Of a stretch of DNA of 64,000 nucleotides, positions 54,312-63,285 are shown one piece after another; position 1 is the first letter of the stretch, and each line of letters opens with the position of its first letter. The translations under genes and the position numbers were made by a program. The DNA is from Chondrus crispus. Lineage: Eukaryota > Rhodophyta > Florideophyceae > Gigartinales > Gigartinaceae. The stretch lies in the NCBI RefSeq assembly GCF_000350225.1, contig NW_005179030.1, forward strand, positions 62,001-126,000. The letters are read 5' to 3'. Below the pieces are notes generated by a model. That model did no database searches. It saw only the letters and a list, made by a program, of their open reading frames with translations, and was not told the origin of the DNA.

Positions 54312-56102
54312 TGGCCCCCCTCTTAAGTGTGGACGTCCACGTCTACATGTGCTTGCAGAACCGACCGTATTGTGCCCCCCCTTCCCGGGATGTCGACTTC
54401 TCTAGTTCGTTGTCACCACCGTCCTCCTCTTCGTAAGCCTTTCCCCTCGCAGTGCGCGTGCGTCTGGCGTTGCACCAGCCTCTTCTCCACGGCTTTCCCG
54501 GCGCCTCCTACTTGCTGTCGCAGCCTTCCTGATTTACCGTCCCGCTATCATCCCGTGCTGGGGGGTGTCCCTGCATGTCCGTCGTTACCCCGGGGTCCCC
54601 TTCGCCAGCGTTCCCAGTCTGTCGCATTAAATCTTCGCCCTTTTCCTCTCCCGCGTTCCTTGTCCCCTCATCCGATACGGGGCGCAAGGCGGTGCGGCAG
54701 GAGGGGTTGTGCAGGTCGCACGACGAGAGCTCCGTCGGTACGCCGATCTCCGCCAGCTCCCCTCCGCGGCGGTGGCTTTCCTGGCCATCATAACGTCGTG
54801 CCACGCGTCCAACTTCTCGAAGCACCCGACGTCCTCCATACGTTACTTGTACTCCAGATCCGACTGCACGCCGTCAGTGAACACGCTCTTGGCCCCAGCA
54901 TCATAGAGAACGAGTTCTGTGAGATTTCGAATGCGCAGCTCACCCATTTCGTCTTCCGTGAGGTCGATCGCCATCCCAGCCCTCTCGTAGAGCCTTATGA
55001 TGATGGGGCCATGTCATGGCTTGACACTACCTTCATCCCCGGCTGTCATGGGGGCGTCACTCGTGTTATTGTTGGCTATTCTCTGATCGTCCCACCCCAT
55101 CCGATGGGGTGAACCAGGGGGTACGACGTGATTGCCCGAGGTCCTTCTTGTCCGTCGTGCACGCTTTCCGTGTCGCTGACCGTTGTTGCTCGCGTACGCC
55201 GGGTTTCGACTCCTTCTTTTCGTCGCTTCTTTCCCGCGTTCTCGCCGCGCGTCGGTCTCGGGAACCGTGATTTGCCGTTTGTGGTGCGAGGTCTCGTTCT
55301 TCCCCCCTTCGTGGAGGCACGCCATTGCTGCGGAGGCAGCACGCGATCCCTTATGACGTGTCACGGGGTCGGCGTGGGGCTCTAGGGCAAGCGAGACGAT
55401 GCAGTCCGGAGCGCGACAGAGACCTGGATGGCCTGGTGGCGCGTCTCCGCCTTTCCTGCGTGCCACCACCGGTTTTTCGTTGTTTCTCGTCGCTGCCCCT
55501 CGGGCTTATCCTCGTTGTTTCCTCGTTTGCGTTGGGGAGCCGTACGGACGCAACCTCAGCAGCGCCTCGTTCTCGTTCGAGCCGCGAGAGCGACCGTCTC
55601 TCAACGCCTCATCCTACCCGCGCTGATAGACGGCGCCTAGGGTGATCGTACATCCCCTTTCGGTGGAGCAGGAGGGGTTGTGTGTAGGACAAGGACGCGC
55701 TTGCCGTCGACGGCGGCGCGCGTGCTCGAAGTAGGAGGGAGTCGGTTTGCGGCGGGCATCTTGGGATGGAGGACGGCTCGGGGTACCATGCGGGCCACGT
55801 GCTGGCGTGGTGACGTTTCGCACTCGACCCTCGTCGGCGGGGCGGCATACGTGGCGGTCCTTACACCGGGCAAGCGCACTGTGCGTTCGTTGTAAGGTAT
55901 GCTGCAGAATGACGGTTGGAGCACGTCGGGCGCGTGTTCCGCCTTTTCCTGAGGTGGCTTGCAGAGCCCTCGTCCTTCGCTCCGTGAACCCTCACCAGCA
56001 CCGCCGACGGTGGACAAACTCCCGCTCCACTTTGCGCTGTCCCAGTCCTTCCCCGACAGTCCCGACCGATCATCTCCGCTCCGTGATATTGGCCGTCCTA
56101 TC
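54312..56102. other. region between LTR B and the internal ORF
   Basis: The first 60 bases resemble those after LTR C. The remainder is absent from the LTR C copy. On the minus strand a frame at about 54640-54990 reads MAIDLTEDEMGELRIRNL then, after a stop, RMEDVGCFEKLDAWHDVMMA, which looks like a genuine decayed protein segment, possibly gag, suggesting an inserted fragment. This is tentative. Confidence 0.35.
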
Positions 56103-58333
56103 ATGGCCCACTCGACCTCTCTTCCTCCTCCGCCTCCGCCTCCGCTCGATGGCGGCGGCAAACCCGTGGCGGCGGGCGCGTCCGTCGTCGCGATTTCTTT
56201 GCCGAGCGGGGTCGGGTCATCGAGCGCGTCCCCTGGATCGCGAGAGGACGACATCGCTCTGACTCGTACGGCCCCGCTGGCTCCACCGGCTTTCCAGAAG
56301 TCCCGTTCCCGCTCCACGACCGTCTCCGTGGAGCTGGTGGCCCCTCCCGTGGGGCCACCCAAACCGGTTATCGCGTTCCGTCCGGCTGCCCCTTCGGCCC
56401 CAGCGGCCGACGTCCTTCCCGTTGCGCATTCGGACGTCGCGCGCGACCACGCCGCTCCTGATGGCGCGTCCTTCGGCCGTCGTCCTCCTGTACTTTCCCC
56501 CTCCTCGTCCGGTCGGGAGGGGGAGGTGGCCTCTGCCACGCGGTGGTTCGGGGTTCCGTATTCCGATGCCCCACTGCTCTCTGTCGACGAGCTGCAGTAC
56601 CCCTGGTCGCGCAGGGGCCGTTTGGGGGTCACCGTAGCGGAGGTAATCTCGTGCGGGTGGCTTCCGTCCGATCTCGCCCGCGTGTTCAAGGTATACGAGG
56701 CGGGCGGCCTCGAAGAAGCGTCTTCGGCCCTTCGTCGCTTAATGGCCGAAGGCGGCGGGGTCGGCTACCAGCTCCCGGACGAGCTGCCGGGCGATCGTAC
56801 ATTCGTGTACAGTGTTGCGGAGGTCCTCTACGTTGATCGTATGGGGGCGTTCCTGTCCGGGTCGGTGCGGCTAGACCCCCGACGCTTCGTGCTGTCGGAG
56901 TTGGCGGGGTTGTACGCCTCACCCCGCCCCTACGCCTTCACCAAGCCCCTCGTGGCTCTACAGAATTCCTCTTGTTCCTTGATGCGGCTATACGCCGTGG
57001 GTTTCGCTCACCACGATTGGTCCGCGTACAGGAGAGAAGACGAGGCGAACGGTCAGGTCGTCCCATCTGCTGCCTTTGCGTCCGGCTTGACAGTCGGAGA
57101 TTTTCCAGCTCTCCCCGTGAGCGTGGGAGAGAGCTTTCCTTCGCTAGGGGTACAACCCCTTCTGCCTCCCATCCTGAAGTATTTTGGCGTCGCGTGCGCC
57201 GACCCACAGCATCCAGCCCACTCGCGGCTCGCTTACAACTATGAGCGCGAGTGGGCGCGGTCCGTATGCTGCGCCTTCATGTCGGAGGTTTACATGAACA
57301 AGCGGGCGTTCGTTCAGCCCGGCCCCACGGTTGCGTTCGTGAGGCGCGTCCCGTCGGACCTTCCCGACGTCGCGCTGCATCCGTCCGAGCACGGGTCCAG
57401 TCACGCCCCTTGGACATTCGGCATGCCATTAGCCTCATGGACCGCGCCAGCGAAGTCACCCCTTGGAACCACCGTTCGTGGATGGACTATACGACCGCAG
57501 CTCGCAGCTCCTAGCTCACGTACGATCCCACGGCGGACGCCTTCGTAGCGCGCTCTCCCCTCTTGCCGTCGGTCTCCGGCAACGCGCAGCCGAGGGGAGG
57601 GGTCGGGTCTGAGCATCGGTGCGGGCGTCGTAAACGCTACAGGGACCTCGACGGCGTGGCTTTGGACTCCGTTGGCACCACTGTGAACCCCTTTCGGCCG
57701 ACGTCGGTCGTCGGCCGTGGTCCTGTAGGGGACCCTGTCTCTGCAGTGACTGTCCTCCCCATCCCACCGCTCGATGCGGTGGGGCAGAACACGCCCCGGG
57801 GGCGTTGCGTACGCGAGCTGATGCTCCCCCACAGGGAGCTGACGGCGTCCCCCAAAGTAGTGCGGGCGTTAGGCGTGGCCAGCAAGCGCGGTTGGACCGT
57901 AGGCGGGTTGGTCGATACCCTGGCTGACTGGTTCCTCACTCTGAGTGATGAAGCGCGCGGTCTACGTGAGGACCTAGCGACGCGCTCCGCGGAACTGCAG
58001 CGAGTCAGCCGTGAGCTGGGGTCAGTGCGCGAGGCGTCCGAGCGCCAAGCCACGGCCTACGAGCGGGCGGTGTACGATCGCGAGCGCTATCGATGCGAGC
58101 GCGACCGCTTGCGTTCGGCTCAGTCGGCGCCCCTGCCGGCGGGTGGTGCTCCTCGCGCCCCGACTACCTCTACCATCCGTGACCCGTACGCCGAGTACGA
58201 GCCTGACCCTCGCCCGTCCCGAAACTGGGCGAGCGGGGAGGGTATGACTCGTGTCGCCATGCCCTCCTTGGCGGACATGGACGCCGAATTACCCCGGGAC
58301 CCGGGGTATTGTCCTCCGAACAACCATGGATAA
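56103..58333 (+). pseudogene. GC-rich family protein, copy 1 (frameshift and stop)
   Basis: The ATG at 56103 (MAHSTSLPPPPPPPLDGG) is chosen because the second copy also starts at the corresponding place. The frame stays open upstream to at least 55959, but without an ATG. A Pro/Ser-rich N-terminus is followed from about 56530 by a core nearly co-linear with the second copy: TRWFGVPYSDAPLL, GGLEEASSALRRLMAEGGG, YQLPDELPGDRTF, LYASPRPYAF, PILKYFGVACADPQH, YNYEREWARSV. Near 57415 the homology shifts frame (SLMDRASEVTPWNHRSW), meets a TAG at 57512-57514 and resumes at 57515-58333 with GKRYRDLDG-like sequence (RRKRYRDLDGVAL), a Glu/Arg-rich coiled coil (57950-58110) and a tail VAMPSLADMDAELP then YCPPNNHG. 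Function is unknown. Confidence 0.65.
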
Positions 58334-59339
58334 GGGGCCCACGTGCCCTCAAACGACGCGAGCGGCTAACCGCGCGGTCTGCTCGTCAACTGCGCGGAAC
58401 CTTTTCTCCCTTCGTCAGCGAGACGAAAGAAGAGGGCCCCTGGGTCCGTCGCCGGACCACAGTAAAACTGTTTTCCTGGTTACGTGTTCTTTGCGTCGTT
58501 CTTTTTCTTCTAATTTCCCTTCGCGCCCTCGTTTCTTAGTACCCCTACCCCTTCTGTCTCCTCGACGCGGAGGAGGAAGGGGCGTAGCGTTCGGGGTTCG
58601 TCTTATGCCTCGCGCCCCTCGCCATCCGGGGGCGGAGGCGCGAGGCCTGGCGCACGTTCTTATCCCACGTGCGACCTCGTCGTCGGTAGCGAGGCAAAGG
58701 AAACGAGCGGCGTTCGTCTCCATTCTTCGCGCCCCTCGCCGTGCCGGGGGCGAGGGCTCAGCGCGCTGTATTGGTCTTATCCGCCCGGTGCTCCTTGCCA
58801 TGCGGGGGCGAGGGCGCCGGGCGTGCGACGATCGCATTTCTTCGCGTCCCTCCCCCTTCGGGGGGAGGGAAACGCGCGCGGAGTTCGTCCTAGACCTCGT
58901 GCCCCTTCGCCGTCCCCTGACGTCCGCGAGGCGAATCCTGTCGCAGAGCGGGGCGTCGTGACCGGGTCTGTCGCCGGTGACAATCTTGTCTGCGCGTGGC
59001 TCGCTCTCGTCCGTCGCTCTTGGTCACGGGCTCTGTCCAACCCCTGCCCGCGCTGCCATCCCATCCCCGCTTCGAGGAGACGACCTCTCCGCCGGGTCCG
59101 CTGCGGACCGCACGGATGAAGGAGGGGAAATGCAGAGGGTTTGGCGGAGGTGGGAGCCACTCCCATGGGGAGTTTGAGGAGCTCCCATTCGTCGGATCGT
59201 CTTTCCGACATTAGGCAGCGCATACCGGCAATTTCCAATGCGCTCGATTTGACGAGCTCCCGTTGGCTGAATCGGCTTCTCACCCTCGAGCCCCCATTGT
59301 CCCTGGAGTTTTCCTACTCTCCGACGGCCTCCGTCGGAC
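58334..59339. other. non-coding GC-rich tail of the element with hairpins
   Basis: No ORF is supported. Hairpins at about 58548, 58611, 58675, 58729 and 58782 and a perfect one at 58847-58870 (10-bp stem, TTCG loop) form a first, less regular array. Confidence 0.5.
58847..58870. repeat. perfect hairpin with UUCG loop
   Basis: TCCCTCCCCC-TTCG-GGGGGAGGGA: ten paired bases closing a C(UUCG)G tetraloop, a known very stable RNA loop. Confidence 0.88.
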
Positions 59340-59898
59340 CTCGCGCTAGTCTTGCCATCGGGGCGACGGCGCGACGATCCTCCGCATACTTGGCGTCCCT
59401 CATCGCCTGTGGCGAGGGACGCGGGCGCTCGACGAACGGCTTCATACTTCCCCGTCCCTCGCTATCGGGGCGACGGCGCGGCGCGAGCGGCACTCGTGTT
59501 CTTGTCCGCGTGCGCCCCTCGCCATCGGGACAAGGGCGCAGCGCGTGGGCGTACGTCTTCTTCTTCGTGCGACGCCCGCCATCGGTGGCGGGGGCGCCGC
59601 GCGTGCGTCGTTTGTCTTTTTCCTGGCTCGCCCCTCTCGCATTCGGAGGCGGGACGCGAACGCCAACGGCACTCGTCTTCTTGCCCGCGCGCCCCTCGCC
59701 ATCAGGGCGAGGGCGCGGACGCGTGGCGTACGTCTTCTTCTTTGCTCACGTCTCTCGCCGTCGGTGGCGGGAGCGCGAGCCCTCGGCAAATTTCTTTACC
59801 CGGCACCCTTCGTCATCGTTCGCGAGGGCTCTGGCGCGCAGCGAACGTTCCTTTCTTTGCGTCCCTCGCCACCGGTGGCGAGGGTGCGGACGAGCAGG
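59340..59898. repeat. hairpin array with a period of about 59 bp, abutting LTR C
   Basis: Nine or ten units. Hairpins start near 59353, 59393, 59454, 59513, 59572, 59630, 59689, 59749, 59805 and 59860. Each unit has a GC stem of the type CCCTCGCC-ATCA-GGGCGAGGG and a pyrimidine-rich linker such as CGTCTTCTTCTT. Stem sequences vary, but both arms vary together in most units. The period is not a multiple of three. Confidence 0.8.
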
Positions 59899-60602
59899 TG
59901 TAGCATAAACACCCCCAGACGACTGGAGGTGTATGCCCAGTTCGACCTGTGGACCCCGGATCGGAGAAGGGGTGAAGCGGGCCAACCAGCTACGGAACCG
60001 GGCTCGGGCCCGGGTAGCGGTGGTAGAGCGGGAGCGAGCAGGGACGCGCGCACGCACGAGCGGATCGACGCCTCGACGCCCCGGAGCAGCACTGGGTGAC
60101 GTACCAGTGCTGACGGGTGGAGGCAGTTCCGTGCTCGCTCGCGGGCTGCGCGTCCACTCCGGCTCGGCTCCGACTAAACGCGCGCGAAGAGCGAAGGCAA
60201 CGTTGAGAATAAGCTGGGTGGACTGACCTTGGCGGTCGGTTGAGGACAAGCCCGTGCTTGTCTCTCTGTGCCGCCGTCAGTCCGCTCCATATTTAATATA
60301 CAAAACAATCTATCATAACACTACAGTACCGAGGTACTGTAGTGGGCTACTGTAGCGCAGGTCGGCCCGCACTGTAATACTGTCAGCTATGTAGCGGCTG
60401 ACAGTACACGTATCGCCCGGGGTGCGTGCGCGCTTCGTTCGCGCGCTGTACACGTGTGCACGTGTGTGCGCGTGTCCCTTGGTCCCGTGGTGTACACGTG
60501 GACACGCGCGGTTGTACTGTAGAGCTCGACGCTCTACAGTAGCTGATGTAGTTCTTGATCTAATCTAATTCAAACCCCCAAGGGGGGGGCGGTTATGCTA
60601 CA
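59899..60602. repeat. LTR C (704 bp)
   Basis: It begins TGTAGCATAAACACC and ends GGTTATGCTACA, which are inverted. It contains a perfect palindrome CTACAGTACC-GA-GGTACTGTAG (60321-60342), a conserved hairpin TACTGTAGAG / CTCTACAGTA (60515-60541), an AT box TATTTAATATA at 60290-60300 and an alternating purine-pyrimidine CACGTGTGCG tract. Confidence 0.85.
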
Positions 60603-60930
60603 CGGCCCCCGCCTCAAGGGTGAACGTCCGCGGTCACGAGTGCTTGCGGTGCGAAACATGTCGGTAATTGAGATTGATACAAGCCACTCCCTTGCTCCGA
60701 GGCCTCTTTCCCTTCCGCGTGTCCTTCTGTCATTATTCCCCCTACACCCCCGCGCGCTCACACGTGCGTTTTCTTACTCCCCTCTTCATCCCGTCGTACT
60801 GCCTACGAGAGCTCGTCTCGGCGGTCGTCCGCCTTTCGTCGTGCGTGTCATCTTTCCCCCTCGCGCCGGTGAGGTCTCGCGTGCGCTTCTTGTACGTGCT
60901 CTGTCGGAGGGCCCCTACCGTCTCGGCGTG
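60603..60930. other. leader between LTR C and the ORF
   Basis: CGGCCCCCGCCTCAAG at the start corresponds to TGGCCCCCCTCTTAAG after LTR B. Read on the minus strand this is purine-rich and abuts the LTR. The plus frame of the downstream ORF is open through here from an ATG at 60595 inside the LTR end, but the conserved start is at 60931. Confidence 0.45.
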
Positions 60931-63153
60931 ATGACGGGTACACCGTCGCCCCTCGTGACCCCGTCACCCCTCCTACCCTCGTCGGAGGGCCCGTCGTTGA
61001 GCTCCTTGGCTCCCCCGCTGAGCGGGGGAGGGTCGGTGTCCGCTGTCGCAGCGGACGGGGGCGAGGCGCGTCGTCGCGCCCCTGTCGTCGCTGTCGCACG
61101 GGCGAGTCCGTTCCAGCGTGCCCGTGGGTTCCGGGAATCCACTCTTTCAGTAGAGTTGCATGCAGGGCCGGCGGTGGTGAATGAAGTTCGCGCCGCGGTC
61201 ACGGAGGCAGACCCGGCTGCAGCTGGCAAGGAAAAGAGGCCGATCCCTCTTGTATCCGGCGCCCCCGGGGGCATCCCGGGCGAGGCGTTATCCGCAGCGG
61301 GCGGCGACAGCGCCCCCTATCAGCCAGTCGAGGGATCCTACGGCGCCTGTGGCAGCTGCCGACGTCCTGGGGTTCCTCCCGAGTCTACTCGGGATAGCGA
61401 GGGAGTGGAGCAGGAGGCTGCTAACACGTCCACGCAGTGGCTGGGCGTGCCGCTCGAGCCGTCCGCGCCCCTGCTGCTCAGTCGGCTGAGGTATCCGTGG
61501 CGTCGTCATGCTCTCTCGGGCGTCACGGTCGGGGAGCTTCTTACGAAGGATTGCCTTCGGCCCGACATGCTACGCATCCGGATGCTGTACGAGGGCGGTC
61601 TCCCCGAGGAGGCGTCTCTCGCGTTAGGGCGCTTGCTTGCGGAGGGCGGCGGAGCGCCCTATCAGCTCCCGGACGAGATCCCGAGCGATCGGACCTTTGC
61701 GTTCAGCCACGAGGAAGTATACTACGTTGACCGGATGGCCTGCTACTTGTTCAATCGGGACCCACGGAGCCCTCGCCGTTTCGTCCTTTCGGAAATCGTC
61801 GGGCTGTATGTCAGCCCGAGGCCCTACGCATACTTCAGGGCTCGTGCCGCTCTTCAAAAATCCGCTTGCACACTGATGAGGCTTCATTCCATTGCGATCT
61901 CCCTACACGATTGGGCAGCCTATCGTCACGCAGACGAGTCGGACGGCCGCGTGTTTGCTTCTGCCTCGTTCGAACGAGGCCTCTCAAAAAGCGACTTCCC
62001 GGGCCTTCCGGCGGTCGTACGGGAGGCTCTCCCTTCTCTCGGTGTTCACCCCTTACTCTCTTTTGCCCTCAAACATTTCGGGTTTGCGTGTGGGGACCCA
62101 CGTCACCCGGCGTACGATGACCTGATCTATAACGTGGAACGAGAGTGGGCGTGGTCCTTGGGGAACGCCTTTATGAGCGAGGTTTCGTTGCACGGCCGCG
62201 CGTTTGTGCAACCCATCGGGGTGTTGGCATTTCTCGGCAGGGTAGCGCCGTCGCTCCCTGATGTGCCGCTGCACCCTTTGGAGCGGTCTTCCCCGCATGT
62301 GGCGTGGACGCACTGTGCCGTTCTAGATCTGATGCACCGAGCTTGTGCCGTGAGCGTGCGTAATCGTCGTTCGTGGCCCGACTTCGCTACCGGCGTACGC
62401 AGCGCCTTTCTCGTGTATGATTACCGGAACGACTCCTTCGTGGCTCGTCCTGTACCGTCCGCTTCGGGTCCCTCGGGTAGGGGCGGAGGCGTGGGGTCCG
62501 CGTCACGGTTGGGTTACGGCAAGCGGTACCGCGATTTGGACGGGGAACCCGCGTCTCCTATGTTCGCGGGTACGGACCCGGTTCGCGCCCCGCTCGCCTC
62601 GGATGCGAGTTACTGTACAGCTTCCGTCTCGCCCGTGCCACCCCTTCCGCCTCTGGCCACCTCCGTGGGCGACTCGCCGGGTCCGAATGCCGCGCGGTTC
62701 TTGGCGCTGCCCCGGGACGAGATCAAGATTATTCCCGACTTGGGACGGGCCCTCGGGAGGTCGATCGATCGAGCGTGGCATGTCGGTACCCTGCTGAGCA
62801 CCCTTGCCAGCTGGTACTTAGCCCGTAGTGAGGAAGCACGCCACGTCGGGGCGGAGCGATCGACCTACGCGTCGCAATTAGACCGAGTGCGGGGCGAACT
62901 GGAGGCCCTCAGGGAGTCCTCGAGGCGTCAATCTGACTCCCTGGAGCGTGTCACTGCGGAGCGCGATCGCTACCGCCGCGAACGCGACACCGTCCGGTCC
63001 ATACGTCAGGTTCCGTCCTCATTTGTCGCTCCGTCACGCACTCCCTCGGCCTCTATGCCGCGTCCGGCGTTGCCGGACCCCTACGAAGGGGTGGGGTACG
63101 ATTCTCCCATGGTCAACGCGCGTGCGCCCCCGGTCGGTCCGGGGCCTTTCTGA
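60931..63153 (+). CDS. GC-rich family protein, copy 2 (core and coiled coil)
   Basis: A frame of 740 codons from ATG at 60931 (MTGTPSPLVTPSPLLP), the position matching the start of copy 1. An upstream ATG at 60595 would add 112 residues. Residues 1-165 are Pro/Ser/Ala-rich, with FQRARGFRESTLSVEL shared in part with copy 1. The core (about 170-490) includes TQWLGVPLEPSAPLL, EGGLPEEASLALGRLLAEGG, YQLPDEIPSDRTF, FVLSEIVGLYVSPRPYAY, HFGFACGDPRHPAYDDL and YNVEREWAWSL. KRYRDLDG follows, then a coiled coil (about 640-700: ERSTYASQLDRVRGELEALR, ESSRRQSDSLERV). No catalytic motif or zinc finger is seen. The layout recalls gag-like proteins with a coiled coil, without proof. The TGA at 63151-63153 is followed in phase by a tail conserved with copy 1. 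Confidence 0.65.
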   Translation: MTGTPSPLVTPSPLLPSSEGPSLSSLAPPLSGGGSVSAVAADGGEARRRAPVVAVARASPFQRARGFRESTLSVELHAGPAVVNEVRAAVTEADPAAAGKEKRPIPLVSGAPGGIPGEALSAAGGDSAPYQPVEGSYGACGSCRRPGVPPESTRDSEGVEQEAANTSTQWLGVPLEPSAPLLLSRLRYPWRRHALSGVTVGELLTKDCLRPDMLRIRMLYEGGLPEEASLALGRLLAEGGGAPYQLPDEIPSDRTFAFSHEEVYYVDRMACYLFNRDPRSPRRFVLSEIVGLYVSPRPYAYFRARAALQKSACTLMRLHSIAISLHDWAAYRHADESDGRVFASASFERGLSKSDFPGLPAVVREALPSLGVHPLLSFALKHFGFACGDPRHPAYDDLIYNVEREWAWSLGNAFMSEVSLHGRAFVQPIGVLAFLGRVAPSLPDVPLHPLERSSPHVAWTHCAVLDLMHRACAVSVRNRRSWPDFATGVRSAFLVYDYRNDSFVARPVPSASGPSGRGGGVGSASRLGYGKRYRDLDGEPASPMFAGTDPVRAPLASDASYCTASVSPVPPLPPLATSVGDSPGPNAARFLALPRDEIKIIPDLGRALGRSIDRAWHVGTLLSTLASWYLARSEEARHVGAERSTYASQLDRVRGELEALRESSRRQSDSLERVTAERDRYRRERDTVRSIRQVPSSFVAPSRTPSASMPRPALPDPYEGVGYDSPMVNARAPPVGPGPF

Positions 63154-63285
63154 TCGCAGTACGGGGCGGTATCCATGCCTCCCCTTGAAGACATGGACAC
63201 AAGGGTGCCTTCGCACCCTAGTTATTGTCCTCCAGGCAGCTACGGTCCTACCCGGTCGGTGCCCCCCAACCGCTCGGGCCGTTGA
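63154..63285 (+). other. in-phase conserved tail beyond the TGA of copy 2
   Basis: After TGA the same frame gives SQYGAVSMPPLEDMDTRVPS then YCPPGSYG and ends at TGA 63283-63285. Copy 1 has VAMPSLADMDAELP then YCPP without an intervening stop, so the true protein end is here and the TGA at 63151-63153 is a truncation or a readthrough site. Confidence 0.6.

Larger units (their letters stand above)
53702..60602. mobile_element. GC-rich LTR element: LTR B, internal ORF, LTR C
   Basis: Two related LTRs in direct orientation (53702-54311 and 59899-60602) enclose 5.6 kb containing one large broken ORF (56103-58333) and hairpin arrays. I recognise no protease, RT or integrase on either strand, so it looks non-autonomous or reduced. 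B and C are clearly diverged (610 versus 704 bp), and a second internal region with a homologous ORF follows C, so the copies are arranged in tandem and share LTR C. A polarity on the minus strand is suggested by polypurine tracts just right of B and C (AAGAGGGGGG on minus beside B), as in the gypsy element. If so, the ORFs are antisense. Confidence 0.6.

Noticed and set aside
55637-56689. 350-codon minus ORF
   Set aside because: It is a shadow of the conserved plus-strand frame starting at 56103, in GC-rich DNA.
59141-59908. Overlapping plus ORFs of 180-255 codons
   Set aside because: They run through the 59-bp hairpin array. The period is not divisible by three and several frames are open because of GC content.
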